Source of the DNA: Mucor racemosus
Lineage: Eukaryota > Mucoromycota > Mucoromycetes > Mucorales > Mucoraceae
Length of the DNA: 64,000 nt
Reading direction: 5' to 3'
Assembly: GCA_027405735.1 (NCBI GenBank)
Contig: JAPEHQ010000006.1
Coordinates: 744,001-808,000, forward strand
Under the pieces are notes generated by a model. The model saw only the letters and a list, made by a program, of their open reading frames with translations. It searched no databases and was not told the DNA's origin. A program made the position numbers and the translations under genes. Below, piece after piece: positions 1 to 13,141 of this stretch. Position 1 is the first letter of the stretch. Every line of letters begins with the position of its first letter.

Positions 1-520
1 TGCAAAATGTAGCACAAATATTAATCATTTGTTTCTTTTCACATTGAAATGATATAGAATCATGTGGCGTGACAACGGCGTTGGTGAAATTTATGCTTAT
101 TTGCCATCTTCAAAGCAAAGATCCGATCTCTGTGACAACAAGGTTAATATTTGTAATCCTGATTACGGCTACAGTTTAGGCCGTGGTACATTCAAGTTCA
201 AAACCGGAAAGTGGGTTTCTGTTCGTCAAGTTCTTACTATCAATACTGTTGGTAAGCAAAATGGCAAACTCTCTCTCTACATTAATGGAAAGCGTGCCAT
301 GACTCAAACTAAGCTTGTCTTCCGTACAAACAGCACTGGTCGTGTTGCTGGTATTAGTAAGTTACATGAACAAAATGATCTCAATATACATCATTAATTC
401 TTTTGCCCTCTTCTTTCTATAGTGTTCCATACTTTCTTTGGTGGTTCCGATAATACTTGGAAGACTCCCAAGACACAATATTCCTACTTCAAGAACTTTA
501 GTCTCAAGACCATTTCTTAG
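1..520 (+). CDS. Polysaccharide lyase family 14-like protein, 3' part only
   Basis: The C-terminal part of a secreted polysaccharide-degrading enzyme, as judged from family resemblance. Visible coding exons are 58-356 and 423-520; the first bases are the end of an intron (acceptor GATATAG at 51-57). A 66-nt intron (357-422, GTAAGT...TATAG) joins so that the protein reads ...VAGIMFHTFFGGSDNTW and ends ...NFSLKTIS with TAG at 518-520. The RDNGVGEIYAYLP start of the exon, the YINGKRA strand and the MFHTFFGGSD motif are those of fungal PL14 (alginate/glucuronan lyase-like) beta-jelly-roll domains. The signal peptide and N-terminal half lie outside the window, so substrate cannot be inferred. Family assignment is from motif memory. 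Confidence 0.75.
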
Positions 521-1806
521 ATGATATTTACTTCCAACCTATTCTGCGCCATTATATTATATTCGTATCAACATTTTATGCAAACAAGATGCGTCTATAT
601 ACCCTCATTCCTTACCCTCTCCAATTTTTTTTTTATTCTTTTTTTTTTTTTGGCTGATCATAGACAATGTCAAATAGATTTAATAAATTTGCCTTGAATC
701 ATTTCTTTGCACTCAACTAAAACATGAATTCCATGCTTTTCAATTATACAGCGAAACAATATCTTTGCTTGATCTGGTTTAGATTAACTTTAACTCTTGT
801 AATATCCAAATATTCTACAAAGATAATGAACTTTCTTTTTTGTATCAATCAAACGAGTAGAATCCAGAAATCTTATTTTTTATTGTTGCCATAGCTAACA
901 ATAAAAGAATCTTGAGAATATGAGTTTACAATATATTAAATAAGATTTCTCTTTATTTGTACCAATAATTTATGAAACCATGTGTAACACTTTTATATAA
1001 TATGTCATTAATATTATTTAATAGAAGAACATTCCATAAATACTAATATCTTTGACCTATGTTTTTTTCAATAATAGCTACATATATTGAAACTACATAT
1101 AAATTTACACCTTCAAATACGCACTGGACGCCATTAGACTTGAATTGCAATGTCTAAAGGAAACAGCGTATTTTGTTCCTGAAATCAGAGTTTCACGCTT
1201 ATTTTGATCTGATAATTGAGCATTACAAGGCAGAATTTAAAGAATTTTTGGCGAGATAAAACAGGTTCCGTAAGAATAATAGATATTGAAGAATATTTGA
1301 TAACTTCTAAATTACACAAAAACACTTTTTAACTAAAAAACATCGCTAAAATTATTTAACTTAAAAGCCATTTTGAAATAGCATATCAAATTCGATTATT
1401 TCTGTATTTTCTCACAATTCAAGAGATTATTCTGTAATCACTTCCCAAATTAAACAATGCTTACGGATGTAATTAAAACAACTATATACATCAATATATT
1501 ATTGTATTTTATCTGAGATACTTACGAACCTGATGGTACCTTTACTTGTTCTAGACTTTATATAATAATCAATTGTTTCTTTTTATTTTGTTGTATTGAA
1601 ATAATAACCATAAAGATTTTAAAATAAAGCCAAAAGGTAAAATACATTATTTATATCTTCTCAAATGTATGAAAATAGTATCGCGTCAGAGATACAAACT
1701 ATGTGTGTATTCTTTTGTATACATTTGATGAATCTACAATAAAACATATATCACAGCACAGGGAGTTGGTATTTCAAACTCCGCCATAAAAAATGTAAAA
1801 AGGTTT
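521..1806. other. Intergenic, AT-rich
   Basis: No credible coding region. It holds the 3' flank of the PL14-like gene (T-rich runs near 625-650) and low-complexity AT sequence. Confidence 0.6.
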
Positions 1807-1878
1807 TGGAGAAAGCAAGGTTTGAACTCGCGACCTTTTCTATGCGAAAGAAATGTGATACCACTACACCATTTCCCC
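1807..1878 (-). tRNA. tRNA-Ala(CGC)
   Basis: Read on the minus strand, the segment folds as a 72-nt intronless cloverleaf. The acceptor is GGGGAAA paired with TTTCTCC plus discriminator A. The D-arm is TGGTGTAGTGGTATCAC, which also fits the A box. The anticodon stem TTTCT/AGAAA closes the loop TTCGCAT (anticodon CGC). The T-arm is GCGAG/TTCAAAC/CTTGC. Position 3:70 is a G-U pair, the classic alanine identity element, which agrees with the CGC (Ala) anticodon. The anticodon stem is weak (A/U-rich) and the B box is slightly off consensus, so a decayed copy is possible. Confidence 0.85.
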
Positions 1879-3277
1879 AAGGTAAGCGCTTTTTTTTGCG
1901 CTGTTTTATATATCCCTAAAATTATATTTTAAGTCACGTGACTGCACGTGATGCAATTTGTTTGTATTGGATCTCTGATCAGCAATGAAGACGGTATACT
2001 GTCTTCATAACTGTGTTAAGACAATAAATTAATACATCGCATACAGACAACTTCTTGAAATAAATGTGGTTATTGCAATTACTAAAGTAACCATTGTTAC
2101 CACTGATTTATTGAAAAATAAAACGTATAGAATTAATCAAATGAAAAAAAGTGCTGTTTTATTATGAGCTTATAGGGAGGGTTTATATATTAGTTGAATA
2201 ATTGTATTAAATGTAAATGATAATATAATTAAAATAAGCCTATTGATTTATCATTCTTAAACCGGATCATGTCAAATCCAAAAAAGTAAACAATAACAGA
2301 TCCGAAACCGGAAGTTCCTTAATTAAATATTAACTATACAATGCTCCTAGAAGCATGGTATAGAAGCATGGTGTAAAGCATGATACGCCAGTGCGATATT
2401 CCAACATGATATACCAACATAACACATTACTATTAAATAATATCTAAACTACCTTATCACATCATTAATTCCCCAAATCAAATAGTATATAAACCCTATT
2501 AATTTCATTCCAATAAACGATATCTCTTTACTTGATTAAATTTCTAACTTTATTTAACTTAAACATATTTTGATAAATCACCTATAAATATTATGTGGAT
2601 ATACCGAAATCATATGCTTCTATGATTCAATAGTAGCATGATGATAGACGTATGGAATATAAATGTAATAGTCTTGTTTAATTTGCATGTAGAACATCAT
2701 GATTTGACGGATGTTCTAAGTTGGTAATTCGATAATTCCTAATTCTGATAGATCAACCACGGTGTACTGAAATTAAGCCCTTTTTGTAACTGTGTTGTAT
2801 GCCACCAAATGCCATACTCTTATATCAAAATAAACGATATCCTGTTTTTAATATGACAGTTGAAAAACTGATTCATTAACTCATTCTCTTTTAATTGTAT
2901 TTTTTTTAAGTATGTATTTATCAAACCTGAAAATATATGACACATTGAATTAATTATTTAAAACAAGCCGAGCCTTTTTTGCGCAACTAAGCTTTTTCCA
3001 AGACTCGTTGACATTATTAGACAAGCTTACAAAAAAGCTTGTATTGAGGTAATGAGCTTTATTTCACCTTTCAAGTGACAAATATCTAAAGTAAACTAAA
3101 CTTATAAATGTCAAGTGGCAAGTATTTGACGTAGTATTATTATAACGTTTACATATTTACTAATTACCATTAAATTTGAGTTTTTTGAGAAGAAGGCTGA
3201 AGCTCCTCACTCTTCCTACATCCACAAGCTTTTTGAAAAAATGCCAAAAGCTAGGCTCGTATTTAATAATTACCTTA
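1879..3277. other. Intergenic, AT-rich, with repeat fragments
   Basis: No gene seen. It contains short repeat debris: a tandem GTATAGAAGCATGG-like motif near 2346-2385 and two segments ending in an AATAAACGATATC motif (about 2512 and 2830), the second described separately. Confidence 0.5.
2794..2930. repeat. Internally deleted copy of the repeat at 27549-28070
   Basis: Starts TGTTGTATGCCACCAA like the segment at 27549, then jumps within GCCATA to the part equivalent to 27945 onward (AATAAACGATATC...). Roughly 390 bp are missing relative to the longer copy. The TG start suggests an LTR, but I could not fix the end or a target duplication. Confidence 0.5.
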
Positions 3278-6200
3278 GGCACTGTTAAACAGATTTAAAT
3301 AGATCGCATTATGCTACCTGTTTCTAGGTTCATTTTATATTTTACGAAAGACTCAAAAACGCGTAAAATTCACAGCCTTTTCCTTGAAAACTGGGTCTCA
3401 TTTTTCATTCCTGCTCTACTTTTTGTTTTCACTAAATAACACCAAGAAAAAATTATATGCAAATGTACCTCAGATACCCAGCTTTAATCCAAAAATGAGT
3501 ATCTGGAAATATCCTATTTTTTGCAGTTGGTATTAATTTTTCAGTGCTAAGGTTTCAGATTTTTTACGCGTATTTCACTGCTAAAAAAGGATTGAAAACT
3601 TTGAGGTTTCATATCTCTAGAAACAATTAAGCTATACTAACACCTTCTAATATTAAAACTTACTTGTTTTAAAGTGCTCTATAACAAATTTTAATATAAA
3701 AAAATTTTGAGCACTTTTGTTTTTTTTTGTTTTTTTAGGCATTTCTATAGTAAGTTTCAAAATATTGGTTAAATTGTGCAACATTTTTTTTTGTATTCAT
3801 GTCATTAAGCTCGTTGAGCTTCTCTCTCAGACCCAATTTAGAGTTTTTCAAAATATTGATTTTTCGTAGAGATATCCTCAAAAATATGTACAAAAAGATA
3901 CTTTCATCTCTAGTATCTATTTTTCCCTTATATACCCTCGTCCCAAATTCTGAATCTGAAAAAAATTGAACAAAAATCTTGTTTTTTCTACAAAAAATGC
4001 AGCTAGAAGATTCCGCAATAATAGCTCAATCGATAGATACTGTTCCTGCTGCGCATCATTGGAATAACTTTTATTTCAAGCATACTTATAAAAATTGCTG
4101 TGCATCTTCAAAAAACCTCCAAAATTTCAATTGTACTTTACGCAAAGTTTAATGCGAAACATTTATTTTAGTTTTATTTAGATGGATGCAAAACCCAAAA
4201 CTATACAAAAACTATTTAATACGCTAGGTCGACTTACTTTGCAACTCATCAACAATTAAACAATTTTGCTTTTTTCATCATTCTCTGATCTATTTCACAA
4301 ATCAATTTTGGAACCCAGTTATGATAAATGTTAAGCTGTAATATGAATTATTATTTTGATTATCTCGATGAAAAACCAATATTTTTCGTTGCAACAAAAA
4401 ATACAAGATAGCTTTTAGTTGAATCTACCTTGTCAATACAAAAAATTAACATCTCATAACAATTTAGGTGCTGAATATCTCACAATCGATTCTAGGTCTC
4501 ATTTTGGTCGTTCATTTTAGGCCAGTGGTGTGCTTATATTCTGTTATTAACTCATCTATTTTCGAACAAATATCAATGTTCCATAGAGGGACAAGGTACA
4601 TTTTTTGAAAGACTTCTTGTAATTCGACTCAATATTGGGCAAAACCATTCAAAAACCATTTGAGATTCATCTGAAACCTACTTTCACAGCAGCTGTGAAA
4701 AACCGACAACAGAAACCCTATCTCGGCGAACTTCGATCCTAATAAATTCCAATCTTATATGCGATTAGGTGCGCATATATGACATGCTGTTCACAGAGGA
4801 CAACTTCTACAACCTAAACTGTGTATCGAAAAAACCATCGCCAAAATACACCTACAGTATAGCTTACTGCTGCGCATTTTTATTAAGAACAATTTGAATA
4901 CAATCTCTATGAATACCAATCCAAGTAATCTTGGGCTATTCATAAATATAGATACTGTATAAATAGGCATTGCAAGTGTCTCCGATACCAGCTTCCATAG
5001 GTCATTGTGCATTTCGTAAGCTTGAACAACAAGTTGGTTACCTACTATTTATACCTACTAAGGTCTGTAAACTCACCAGTTTTCAACGGATATGGATAAT
5101 GGTGTTTATAAATTATACTTAAGATAGCCAGCTAAAATACAATTAGAACTAGATATTTTTATTTAAGTATATTTATAAGAAAAGAAGGATAAAGATGTCA
5201 AACTATGAGTATAATAAAGATCAGGTATTTATATGTTTTAGGAGCGCGGATATAGGATATAACATTCGAAAGCCAAATCTTGATTTCATAAGTTGGAAGA
5301 CCAGTTGTAGGAGGCTTATCACTACGGCCGAACTATGCTTCCCGTGGACATAATGATCAGCACAGATGGACAGAATAAATTTTTTTGTGGAAATCAGGCA
5401 GCCCAGATGAGCAGAGCAATGGGATCAAGGCTTTTTAGTCAATTTAATAAAGTATATCAATCATAATATAACCAATAACAGAGATCATTTGAATGATTTA
5501 AAGCAGATGTGCGTTACTCTGATTCAACAGAATTGCCTTATTGACGAGATATATCAGTTTGAAATTTGGGGTTTGACAGAGTTCTGCCCATGTTCTTCCT
5601 TCGGAGACCGAATGGAAACAACGACAACAACCTGTTTGGTAACACTAAAAGTATTTATGCCTTTGTAAATTTCTGTTTGTAACACATAAAATCGACTGAT
5701 TTACGATTATTCTTCTTTTTTCTTCCCCACTCTTTCCTGGGCTCTTTTATTTATATTTAAAACTACAACAAAAAGACCAATATTTTTTATAAACTGAAAC
5801 CAAGTAGCAGGTACAAGTACATGTTTTTCCTATTGTTTATTTGAAACTAAATTATTAGCTGTTAATGTTAGGGCGCGATATAATATCTTTCTCGAACAAA
5901 AAAAGCGTCCAAGACATAGTCATTTTGTTCCATCATCTACGTTATAATCAATGCTTTTTTGGTCTAAAATCGATATCTACCAGCTGAAAAATTGGTGATT
6001 ATTATAAAGGTATGTGTAGTAGTATTCACTTGATTTGAATGAATGAATAAACTCAGGTTAGCCTATTTAGTTTCTGAAAAGCCTTTATTTCTATTTAGTG
6101 GCCAACAACAGCCAAGGAGAGGAAAACGAGATGTTGACTTGTATACCACTACCAACTGTCAAAGGTGCACCATAATTATTACGTATTATCTTGTTATTAA

Positions 6201-8270
6201 TACTTGATTTTACTAATAAATCAACTTTTATAGGTCAAACGTAAGTTTTTTTCTGGTAGAGCATTGAATAAATTGGCTTGGGACAAAGAGAATAAAAAGG
6301 TGGCAATAGGTTCCAGTGAAGGCCATGTTTATGTTTATAATATTGGAGAGGTAAGACTAAAACTTAATGTAAATTACCTCTAACACAATAATTATAAAGT
6401 AAGACTATATTATCATCGAATAAATTACCACACAATATTAACATGTGTAATGATTTACAGCAATAAGCTTGAATCAAGTGAGTACAGCATTGTAAATTCT
6501 TGAAAAAGTCCTCAAGTATTATAAAATCTCTTATTTTTAAGACTTACAAGGCTTATAAGCGGAATATTAATTTCAAAAATTATTCTTGTCTAGATCATCA
6601 ATTTTGACATTTTTTAAATTTTTTTTTCTCGTTTTATAAATTTAGAGTTAATTATACTACCAATTATAAAAACAAAAAATATACACATATAGAGAATTCA
6701 GCGCTCTATTTGCTCAATAAAAAATAACAAATATTTTTATTGCAAAATATTACATGAAAATCCTTTAACCAAAAAACTGTTTTTGGGCCAAAAGTACAAA
6801 GTTTCATTACTTAACTTTTAATATTAAGCTCTTATAAAATGTGTATTAGTCATGGCTACAATTTTCTCTCACAATGTATTATATTTAAACGTTGATTTTG
6901 GTATCAAAATTTGATTTTTCTGTTTTTTGATAAAAATCATGAGTGTTGGTAAAGATAAAATGAGCCCCGAAAAATGTCCGCTACAAAGTCTGAATTTTCA
7001 GACCGTACGTGGTTAAATATAAGAAAAGTTTAGAAAAAACCGCTTTTTTATTATTTAAAATTTAGATATATAATATATACCATAGTATAAGAGACTTAGC
7101 CATTCAATCTTGCTATGCTCAATTACGGCATTGCTTTACGGGCCCGCATTTGCAATTTTTTAATAAATGTATAATATGACAGACGGTTTTTCTGGTAGAA
7201 AAATGTATGTTTCTATGGTAATAGATTTGCCTGTTCTGTTTAATTTATAGTTCATGCGCTGTAATTCTGCTTTTACATTGGCTGAAATGAGCAATTTAAC
7301 AGGGTTTTAATTGCGCTAAATAATATAAAGCCTTGAAATCCATTTCTATGAGTATTGTCTCTCTCTTTTTGTTTTCATATTCCAATGATATATTCACCGT
7401 TTGATGAGGCATATCAGACTATCAAGCTGGCATACTTTTATCTGAATACGCATTCTAACATAAGGGATTAATGTTTTTAATATATGTAGGAGTCGTTATA
7501 TTAGAGACTGATATTATTATTTAACCGCATTTTAGGATCAAATATCATTATTTACTGCTGCATCATTGTACTTATTTCTTGATTACCAGATCAAATCGAA
7601 GGCAATAATATTTATATCTACTCAATGAAAAGATAAAACTAGTTACAAACCCACGAAAGGTTTTAGAAAAGTGATAAAATTTCAAATGATATAGAAACAA
7701 AAAAAAAAAGAATAATCTAATATCTTGCCTAATAACTATAGCTTTGATTGTAGCTATATTTGAAAACAAATCTTTTTACAGCTGACAATCGTAAACCAAA
7801 ATAGTAAGTTTAAAAATGGTTAATTTGTTTAAATTTTATGAGCGATAAAGTAACATCTATAACCTTAGATTTGGCTTGCATATAAATTTAAGTAGTAAGT
7901 TTCATTTAGGTTTATGTTCGAGTAAAAACCATTGTTGCTGTAAACATTATAGCTATAAACATATTTACAAATGATGATGATAATCGTAAATATATTAGTT
8001 CTTGCATGCGTTGCTCTACATAAACAACGTATTGAATTGTATTATCTATAATCTATATTAATGAAAGCAAATGTAATTTAAAAACCCATACCAGTAAAAA
8101 AAATGCAATGGAATTTTGAGAACGGCACGATGCTCATGTACAGACCAATTTGTGCCCATACGATCAGCTCATTATGCTCATGGTCAGATTTTGCTATTAT
8201 GCACAAATAGGGATAATGATACGCTTATGGGCAATTCTACTATTATGCACACATGGGATTAATGTCATGC
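3278..8270 (+). repeat. Dispersed repeat, copy A (about 5 kb)
   Basis: Aligns along its length with 19027-25577 (copy B) apart from a Tc1 insertion in B, and its middle and right part with 28075-30850 (copy C). The first about 1.3 kb is also found at 42856-44825 (inverted) and 57655-59015. It contains no intact long ORF; short ORFs here are not credible genes. The right end, about 8100-8270, carries degenerate repeats of an ATGCTCATG-like motif. Element class and termini are unresolved. It carries a captured gene fragment, listed separately. Confidence 0.8.
6234..6350 (+). pseudogene. Captured dynein intermediate chain exon (copy A)
   Basis: A 39-codon open segment bounded by a perfect acceptor (TTTTATAG) and donor (GAG|GTAAGA). 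It reads VKRKFFSGRALNKLAWDKEN and continues KKVAIGSSEGHVYVYNIGE. The ALNKLAWD...VAIGSSEGHVYVYNIGE pattern matches the final WD repeat of cytoplasmic dynein intermediate chain (family pattern ALNxxxW...AVGDSEGxxxxYDVGE). No start codon, WD-repeat partners or downstream exon are visible, so this is a gene fragment inside a repeat. An upstream exon-like segment (about 6100-6165) does not join in frame. Confidence 0.7.
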
Positions 8271-10189
8271 AATACTGGAAAAGAAAAGCTTTGTATTGCG
8301 TATTACTATAGACATTATCATGTAAACCTACCAGAGAAATTAAGAATCATAAACACAGAATCAAAATTGTACATCTAGTGGTGGTATTTGATTAAAAATT
8401 TTTCACTAAAAAAAATCGCACAATTTTGAAAAATGAAATTAACAATTTTATGCACAACAGTCTAATTTCACAATAATTACAAGCCAAATAAATGCTTTCG
8501 AATGAAACATTAAAAAATTCGAGCCATTTTGTCTAAGAAAAGACATGAGCAATTTTGGCTGATTTTTGCCTATATCTGTAAGAGTTTTGAGATCAATCTT
8601 GATCATGTTCTATATGACACGAATAACTGGAGAGAAAAATCTAGAAGAAGGTACTCGATCCAAGAAATAGTTTTGTTTGACAGAATTTGAACTTTAGATT
8701 CATGCAAAAAGTGCGTAAAACAATTCTTTAGATTTAATGCCTTTTTAATGATTTCAACATAATTATACGTATTTATCATATAACGTAAATGCATTTCTAT
8801 ATCAAAATACATGCATTTGGTCAAGAATCAACAAATAACATTGGCATTTCATTTCATTTTATATTAGAACGCCTATTTTTGTGTCAGTAACACAATAGAT
8901 TCATTCTAGCTCAGAAGGCAAATGTGGTAACATCAGGTGTTCCATTGTCTCCAGAAGATGGTTTTTTATTGTTTTTGCATTACTATTTTCTGATATGATG
9001 AGGCGCCTATAAATAATAAATTAACACGTTATCAATGACATTCATACAGCTTACATATATTTGGACCGTTTGTATGTTTTCGGGATTAAATCACATTTCA
9101 ACATCTAAAATGCTATCTCCTTGCTTTCTAAACGATGATCTGTTTTATTTTTTCAATTAATTGGCATTAGGTATTTGATTTTTAGTTTGCATACGCCATA
9201 TTATACATAAAATTTCAATGTGCACATGGGGACACGACTACTTTACTAGAGTCTATCACTTCTCAATGCTATATTGTATGTGCAAAATTCCCTTTTCCCC
9301 CTTTTGCACAGACCATCTACTATACATCTCAATAAAAAAGGGGCAATTTTTTTTAAAAGAGTCTCCTGTCATCAATGCAAGCTAGTAGTCATTTATACAT
9401 ATTTCATGTATGAATTACAGGGATTACCTGCATAAGATGTTATATTTATTGTCAATTAAATATTATAATTTCCTTTTTCTCTATTTTGCATACAAGATGG
9501 TACAAGTGTAATGGAAAAAGAACAGATCAAGGCTTTTTTTTTTTTTTTTTTTTTTTTTTTCTAAAATAGAATGAATAGCTATAAATACTTGCTGATTATT
9601 TTTATAAGCTATAAATTACTTTTTGTTGTTATAAACCCTATTGTGGCCATTTCATACAAGTAAATATTATATAATTCACCCACAGTAAATGTATGCTACA
9701 AATTAAGGAGAGTTGCAATAATCAACAAAAAAGTAATTTTAGGCGCCTTATTACTATAAATTATGAAATCTTGCCGATCGTATACTAATAAGCCATTATG
9801 TATATTGATTAATCAACCGCTTCAATACAATCTGATCCCTGTTTAATATATGAAATGTATATCCACATTCAAAGAATTAAAAATATTGAATTATTATGAA
9901 TTGAAGCCATAGAAAGTTTATTTTCGATAAAAAGTGCTTATACATACAATTCCTTCGATTAGTAGTATGTTGATTAGTGTTTGTTTACTTTTGGCTAAAT
10001 ATAATATTTACTCCATCGACCATATGAAAAAAAAAATAAAAAAAAAAAAAATAGGAAGGATAAACAAATCAAATAGGGGGTAAGCTTCATTTTTTCCCCC
10101 CTCTTATGTTTTCAGTTTGTTCCAGCCACTTGCAATTCTTTTTCTTTTCAATATACAACACTTTTATAATAACAAAACAACCAACATAA
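8271..10189. other. Intergenic, AT-rich
   Basis: No credible gene. It contains a long T-run (about 9533-9560), A-runs near 10025-10050, and the pyrimidine-rich 5' flank of the next gene (about 10090-10150). Confidence 0.5.
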
Positions 10190-12586
10190 ATGTCCTTTGT
10201 AACTGTCTTATTCCTTTATGCAATTTTCATTATTACAATCACAAACTTTTATGATGCATTACTTAGTTATAGAAATTCAAACACAATAAAGTTTGACACA
10301 ATTGAAGCTCAAACCACTGGAATTGATCAAGTCGATTATGTCAAGCAAATACACGAAAATGAAACCATTGGAAATGCTATTCAAATCATTATGAACTGGA
10401 TCGACACGAATAAATTGACGCCTCTTGACTTCAACATAAATCGAGATTACAAATGGCATCGTACGTTGGCCAAAAACGTTGTTCTTCAATTACTTTCTCA
10501 TCATCGCCAGGAACGATTTACTGCGATTTTCCAGGATATTTACGGTGAAACCAATGTTCCATTAGCTAATTCAATTGCAAAGCTAGCTTTGGTGGCTATT
10601 GATTTAGATGATTCGACTATTTTAGCAACATTAACAGAAGCTCTCCTTACTTGTAACGATTGCTCTGTCTTGAATTTTATTTATTTCAGCGTTAATCAAA
10701 ATCCTGCAGTTGAAAACTTCAATTCTTTACCCCACATTTCCAAGAGCATGGAGTTTAAAACCTTGTTAATTACAGTAGAAAGTTACTATATTAATGACTT
10801 TAAACAACACGATGATTTACAGCAAATCAATGAAAATTCAGTAGAACGAATTGCTGTTGATACACTCGAAAAAATCAATAGACTTCAAGCTGTAGCTGGA
10901 TTCATCATACCTACTTCAATTCATGATATCGCCTCTGAAAAATCTGGACGCCGCGTTTCAAATTCATCAACTTTCACAAATAATTCTGACACCAGTAGCA
11001 ATATTTCTCCAAGCATTTCATCATCAAGCAGCTCAAATACATCTTTTACCAACTATACAGAATTAAATAGTGCTCCCAACAAAGAATTCAGCAAAATTTT
11101 CGGAAATGATATATTACAACCTCATGAGGCAACCTATTATGATATTATCAAATTCAAGACTGATCTTTTAAACATCAAGTTGAGAGCAGAACATTTACTA
11201 ACTCATGTTATAATTCCATTGTCAAGTTCAACAAAAAGAACCCAAGATACAGATAGAATCAAGCAAGTATATCAAGCCTTCAAGACATTGGTTTATACAT
11301 GTATCGCTACTGAATCAGCTTTGAACAATTTACAATCCGGATTTGCATTTGATCAATTAACCACCCAAATTGCATCTCGTCTTATCGATGAAGCTAATTG
11401 TAAGTTGCATCAGCAATCAAACATCAAGAACTACAGCCAAGAAGATTTCAGTGAATTGACTACAAGAGTACATAAAGCAATGGATTTAACTTCATACCTA
11501 TTACATGCGTTTGCTAATTCGTCTACCATGCCTGACAGCTTCAAAACGAGATACTACTCTTTGACGGAAAACTTTATCAGCAGATGTGCCAGACTTGGTT
11601 TAGTATATAAAAGTATTAATACTGTTTGGAATTGTGCCATTGGCATCAAAAATACAATTCAAGAATGCAGTGACAACCTTGACATGCTCTGTTATGATGA
11701 AAACACGCCAATTCACATTATCAAGACCAACATGATCACAATACAATCCATTTTTTCATGTATGTATCGTTGTAATACTCAAAAAGTGCAGCCTTTATAT
11801 GAGATAGTCAAGCAGCAAATTGAATCTAACAATGGCAGAAATTATGAAAGCGAAGAGAAAATCATCGTTGCCATGGTTACCAGCTTATTTGAAGATATGG
11901 ATACAATCAAGATGCAAATCAAGCAAGTCTCAATGGAATTATGTCATTTGAACGACAAGCAAGAAGTCAAGACCAATATTAGTCAAGCAAAGAAATGGCT
12001 TCAAGCAATGAATTATTCACTAGGTTTATTTATCGCATTAGAAGCACTTTTCTCTTTTGATTCAATCAATGCAAACCAAAAAGCTTTACAAGACAGGTAC
12101 TCTAGTTTTCAAGAAAGATTCAGTGAATTTACCTTGACTAAATATGGCGAGATTTGCAATTACTTTGCAGAGGATTATGATACAGGATTGAATTATCAAA
12201 AGCTTGGCGATACTAGTCTGGGCAACAAAGATGAGGAGTATCACTTGTTTGACAGTTTACAACTAGTAGCAGATCAAACAAGCGAATTACTCGCCTACAC
12301 TCATCAAGTATTGGTACAAAGAAAAGCAATTACAGAATATATTCATAAAGTGCAAACTATTCACGAAAGCATTAAAACTGGAGCTCTCCTCTTTTCATCT
12401 TCTACTGAAAAAGCCGCATTTTACGAACAAGCATTAGCTGTATGTAAGACACATTTCCAAAGTATCAACTATCCTCAATTGAACATTGAGGGTCTCTCAA
12501 ACATGTTTTACTATTACAACCATGAATTATACATGAGCTTGAGCCAAACAAAGGTTGATTTGATTGATAATTGCCTTGTCATTTAA
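10190..12586 (+). CDS. Uncharacterised 798-aa protein with N-terminal membrane anchor
   Basis: One uninterrupted exon of 798 codons, unusual here because most neighbours have several introns. Residues about 1-22 (MSFVTVLFLYAIFIITITNF) form a hydrophobic helix, probably a signal anchor. A Ser/Thr/Asn-rich linker lies at about residues 252-292. The rest is predicted mainly helical, with Leu/Ile/Lys/Gln-rich segments to the C terminus (...DLIDNCLVI). I do not recognise a domain and see no catalytic motif. The start is the first ATG after a pyrimidine-rich leader. Codon use and length make a real gene nearly certain. Function unknown. Confidence 0.85.
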   Translation: MSFVTVLFLYAIFIITITNFYDALLSYRNSNTIKFDTIEAQTTGIDQVDYVKQIHENETIGNAIQIIMNWIDTNKLTPLDFNINRDYKWHRTLAKNVVLQLLSHHRQERFTAIFQDIYGETNVPLANSIAKLALVAIDLDDSTILATLTEALLTCNDCSVLNFIYFSVNQNPAVENFNSLPHISKSMEFKTLLITVESYYINDFKQHDDLQQINENSVERIAVDTLEKINRLQAVAGFIIPTSIHDIASEKSGRRVSNSSTFTNNSDTSSNISPSISSSSSSNTSFTNYTELNSAPNKEFSKIFGNDILQPHEATYYDIIKFKTDLLNIKLRAEHLLTHVIIPLSSSTKRTQDTDRIKQVYQAFKTLVYTCIATESALNNLQSGFAFDQLTTQIASRLIDEANCKLHQQSNIKNYSQEDFSELTTRVHKAMDLTSYLLHAFANSSTMPDSFKTRYYSLTENFISRCARLGLVYKSINTVWNCAIGIKNTIQECSDNLDMLCYDENTPIHIIKTNMITIQSIFSCMYRCNTQKVQPLYEIVKQQIESNNGRNYESEEKIIVAMVTSLFEDMDTIKMQIKQVSMELCHLNDKQEVKTNISQAKKWLQAMNYSLGLFIALEALFSFDSINANQKALQDRYSSFQERFSEFTLTKYGEICNYFAEDYDTGLNYQKLGDTSLGNKDEEYHLFDSLQLVADQTSELLAYTHQVLVQRKAITEYIHKVQTIHESIKTGALLFSSSTEKAAFYEQALAVCKTHFQSINYPQLNIEGLSNMFYYYNHELYMSLSQTKVDLIDNCLVI

Positions 12587-13141
12587 AAAAAAAAGTAACT
12601 AAATTGTATTAATAAAAAATTATGTATTATGTAATAGTAAGTTTATTTCATTTGTGGACAATAAAATCATCGTATATTGTGTGCTTTTTTTTTGCAGTAG
12701 TAAAATATATAAATGCATGTATATAGCCTAGTCTTCAAATTTATTGAATAAAAATACCATTTTTTCGCTTGATAATTGTTAAATATGTACTATACTAATT
12801 TATTTATGATAAGAGTGGAGGAAATTGAACAGACATGAGATCTCTTTAGATGTGTTGTTGAGCTGCAGACAGAAAAAAAAAAAAAAAAAAGAACAGCATT
12901 TCATTATATGCTATATATACATGCTTGAATAAACTTGTGCGTGTCCAGTAATCGTATATAAGTCTATCAAGTATTGGAGTTTTTCTTTTTCTCTGTAACA
13001 ACGGCGATAACTATGGTATATGTGATAATTGTAATAATACAAATAGCGGGTATAAGAAAGCGTACAACTTGTATAGGAGCGCAAGTCAGCCTAATATCAA
13101 CTATTAGTAAAAAAGTGATTTATGAATCTTTTACTCTTAAA
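12587..13141. other. Intergenic between the 798-aa gene and the small acidic ORF
   Basis: 3' flank with AATAAA-like sequences just after the stop codon and an A-run near 12873-12890. No coding signal. Confidence 0.5.

Noticed and set aside
6100..6165. Second dynein exon upstream of the WD exon
   Set aside because: Bounded by splice-like sites and repeated in all three copies, but none of its frames joins the next exon without a stop, and no family match is evident.
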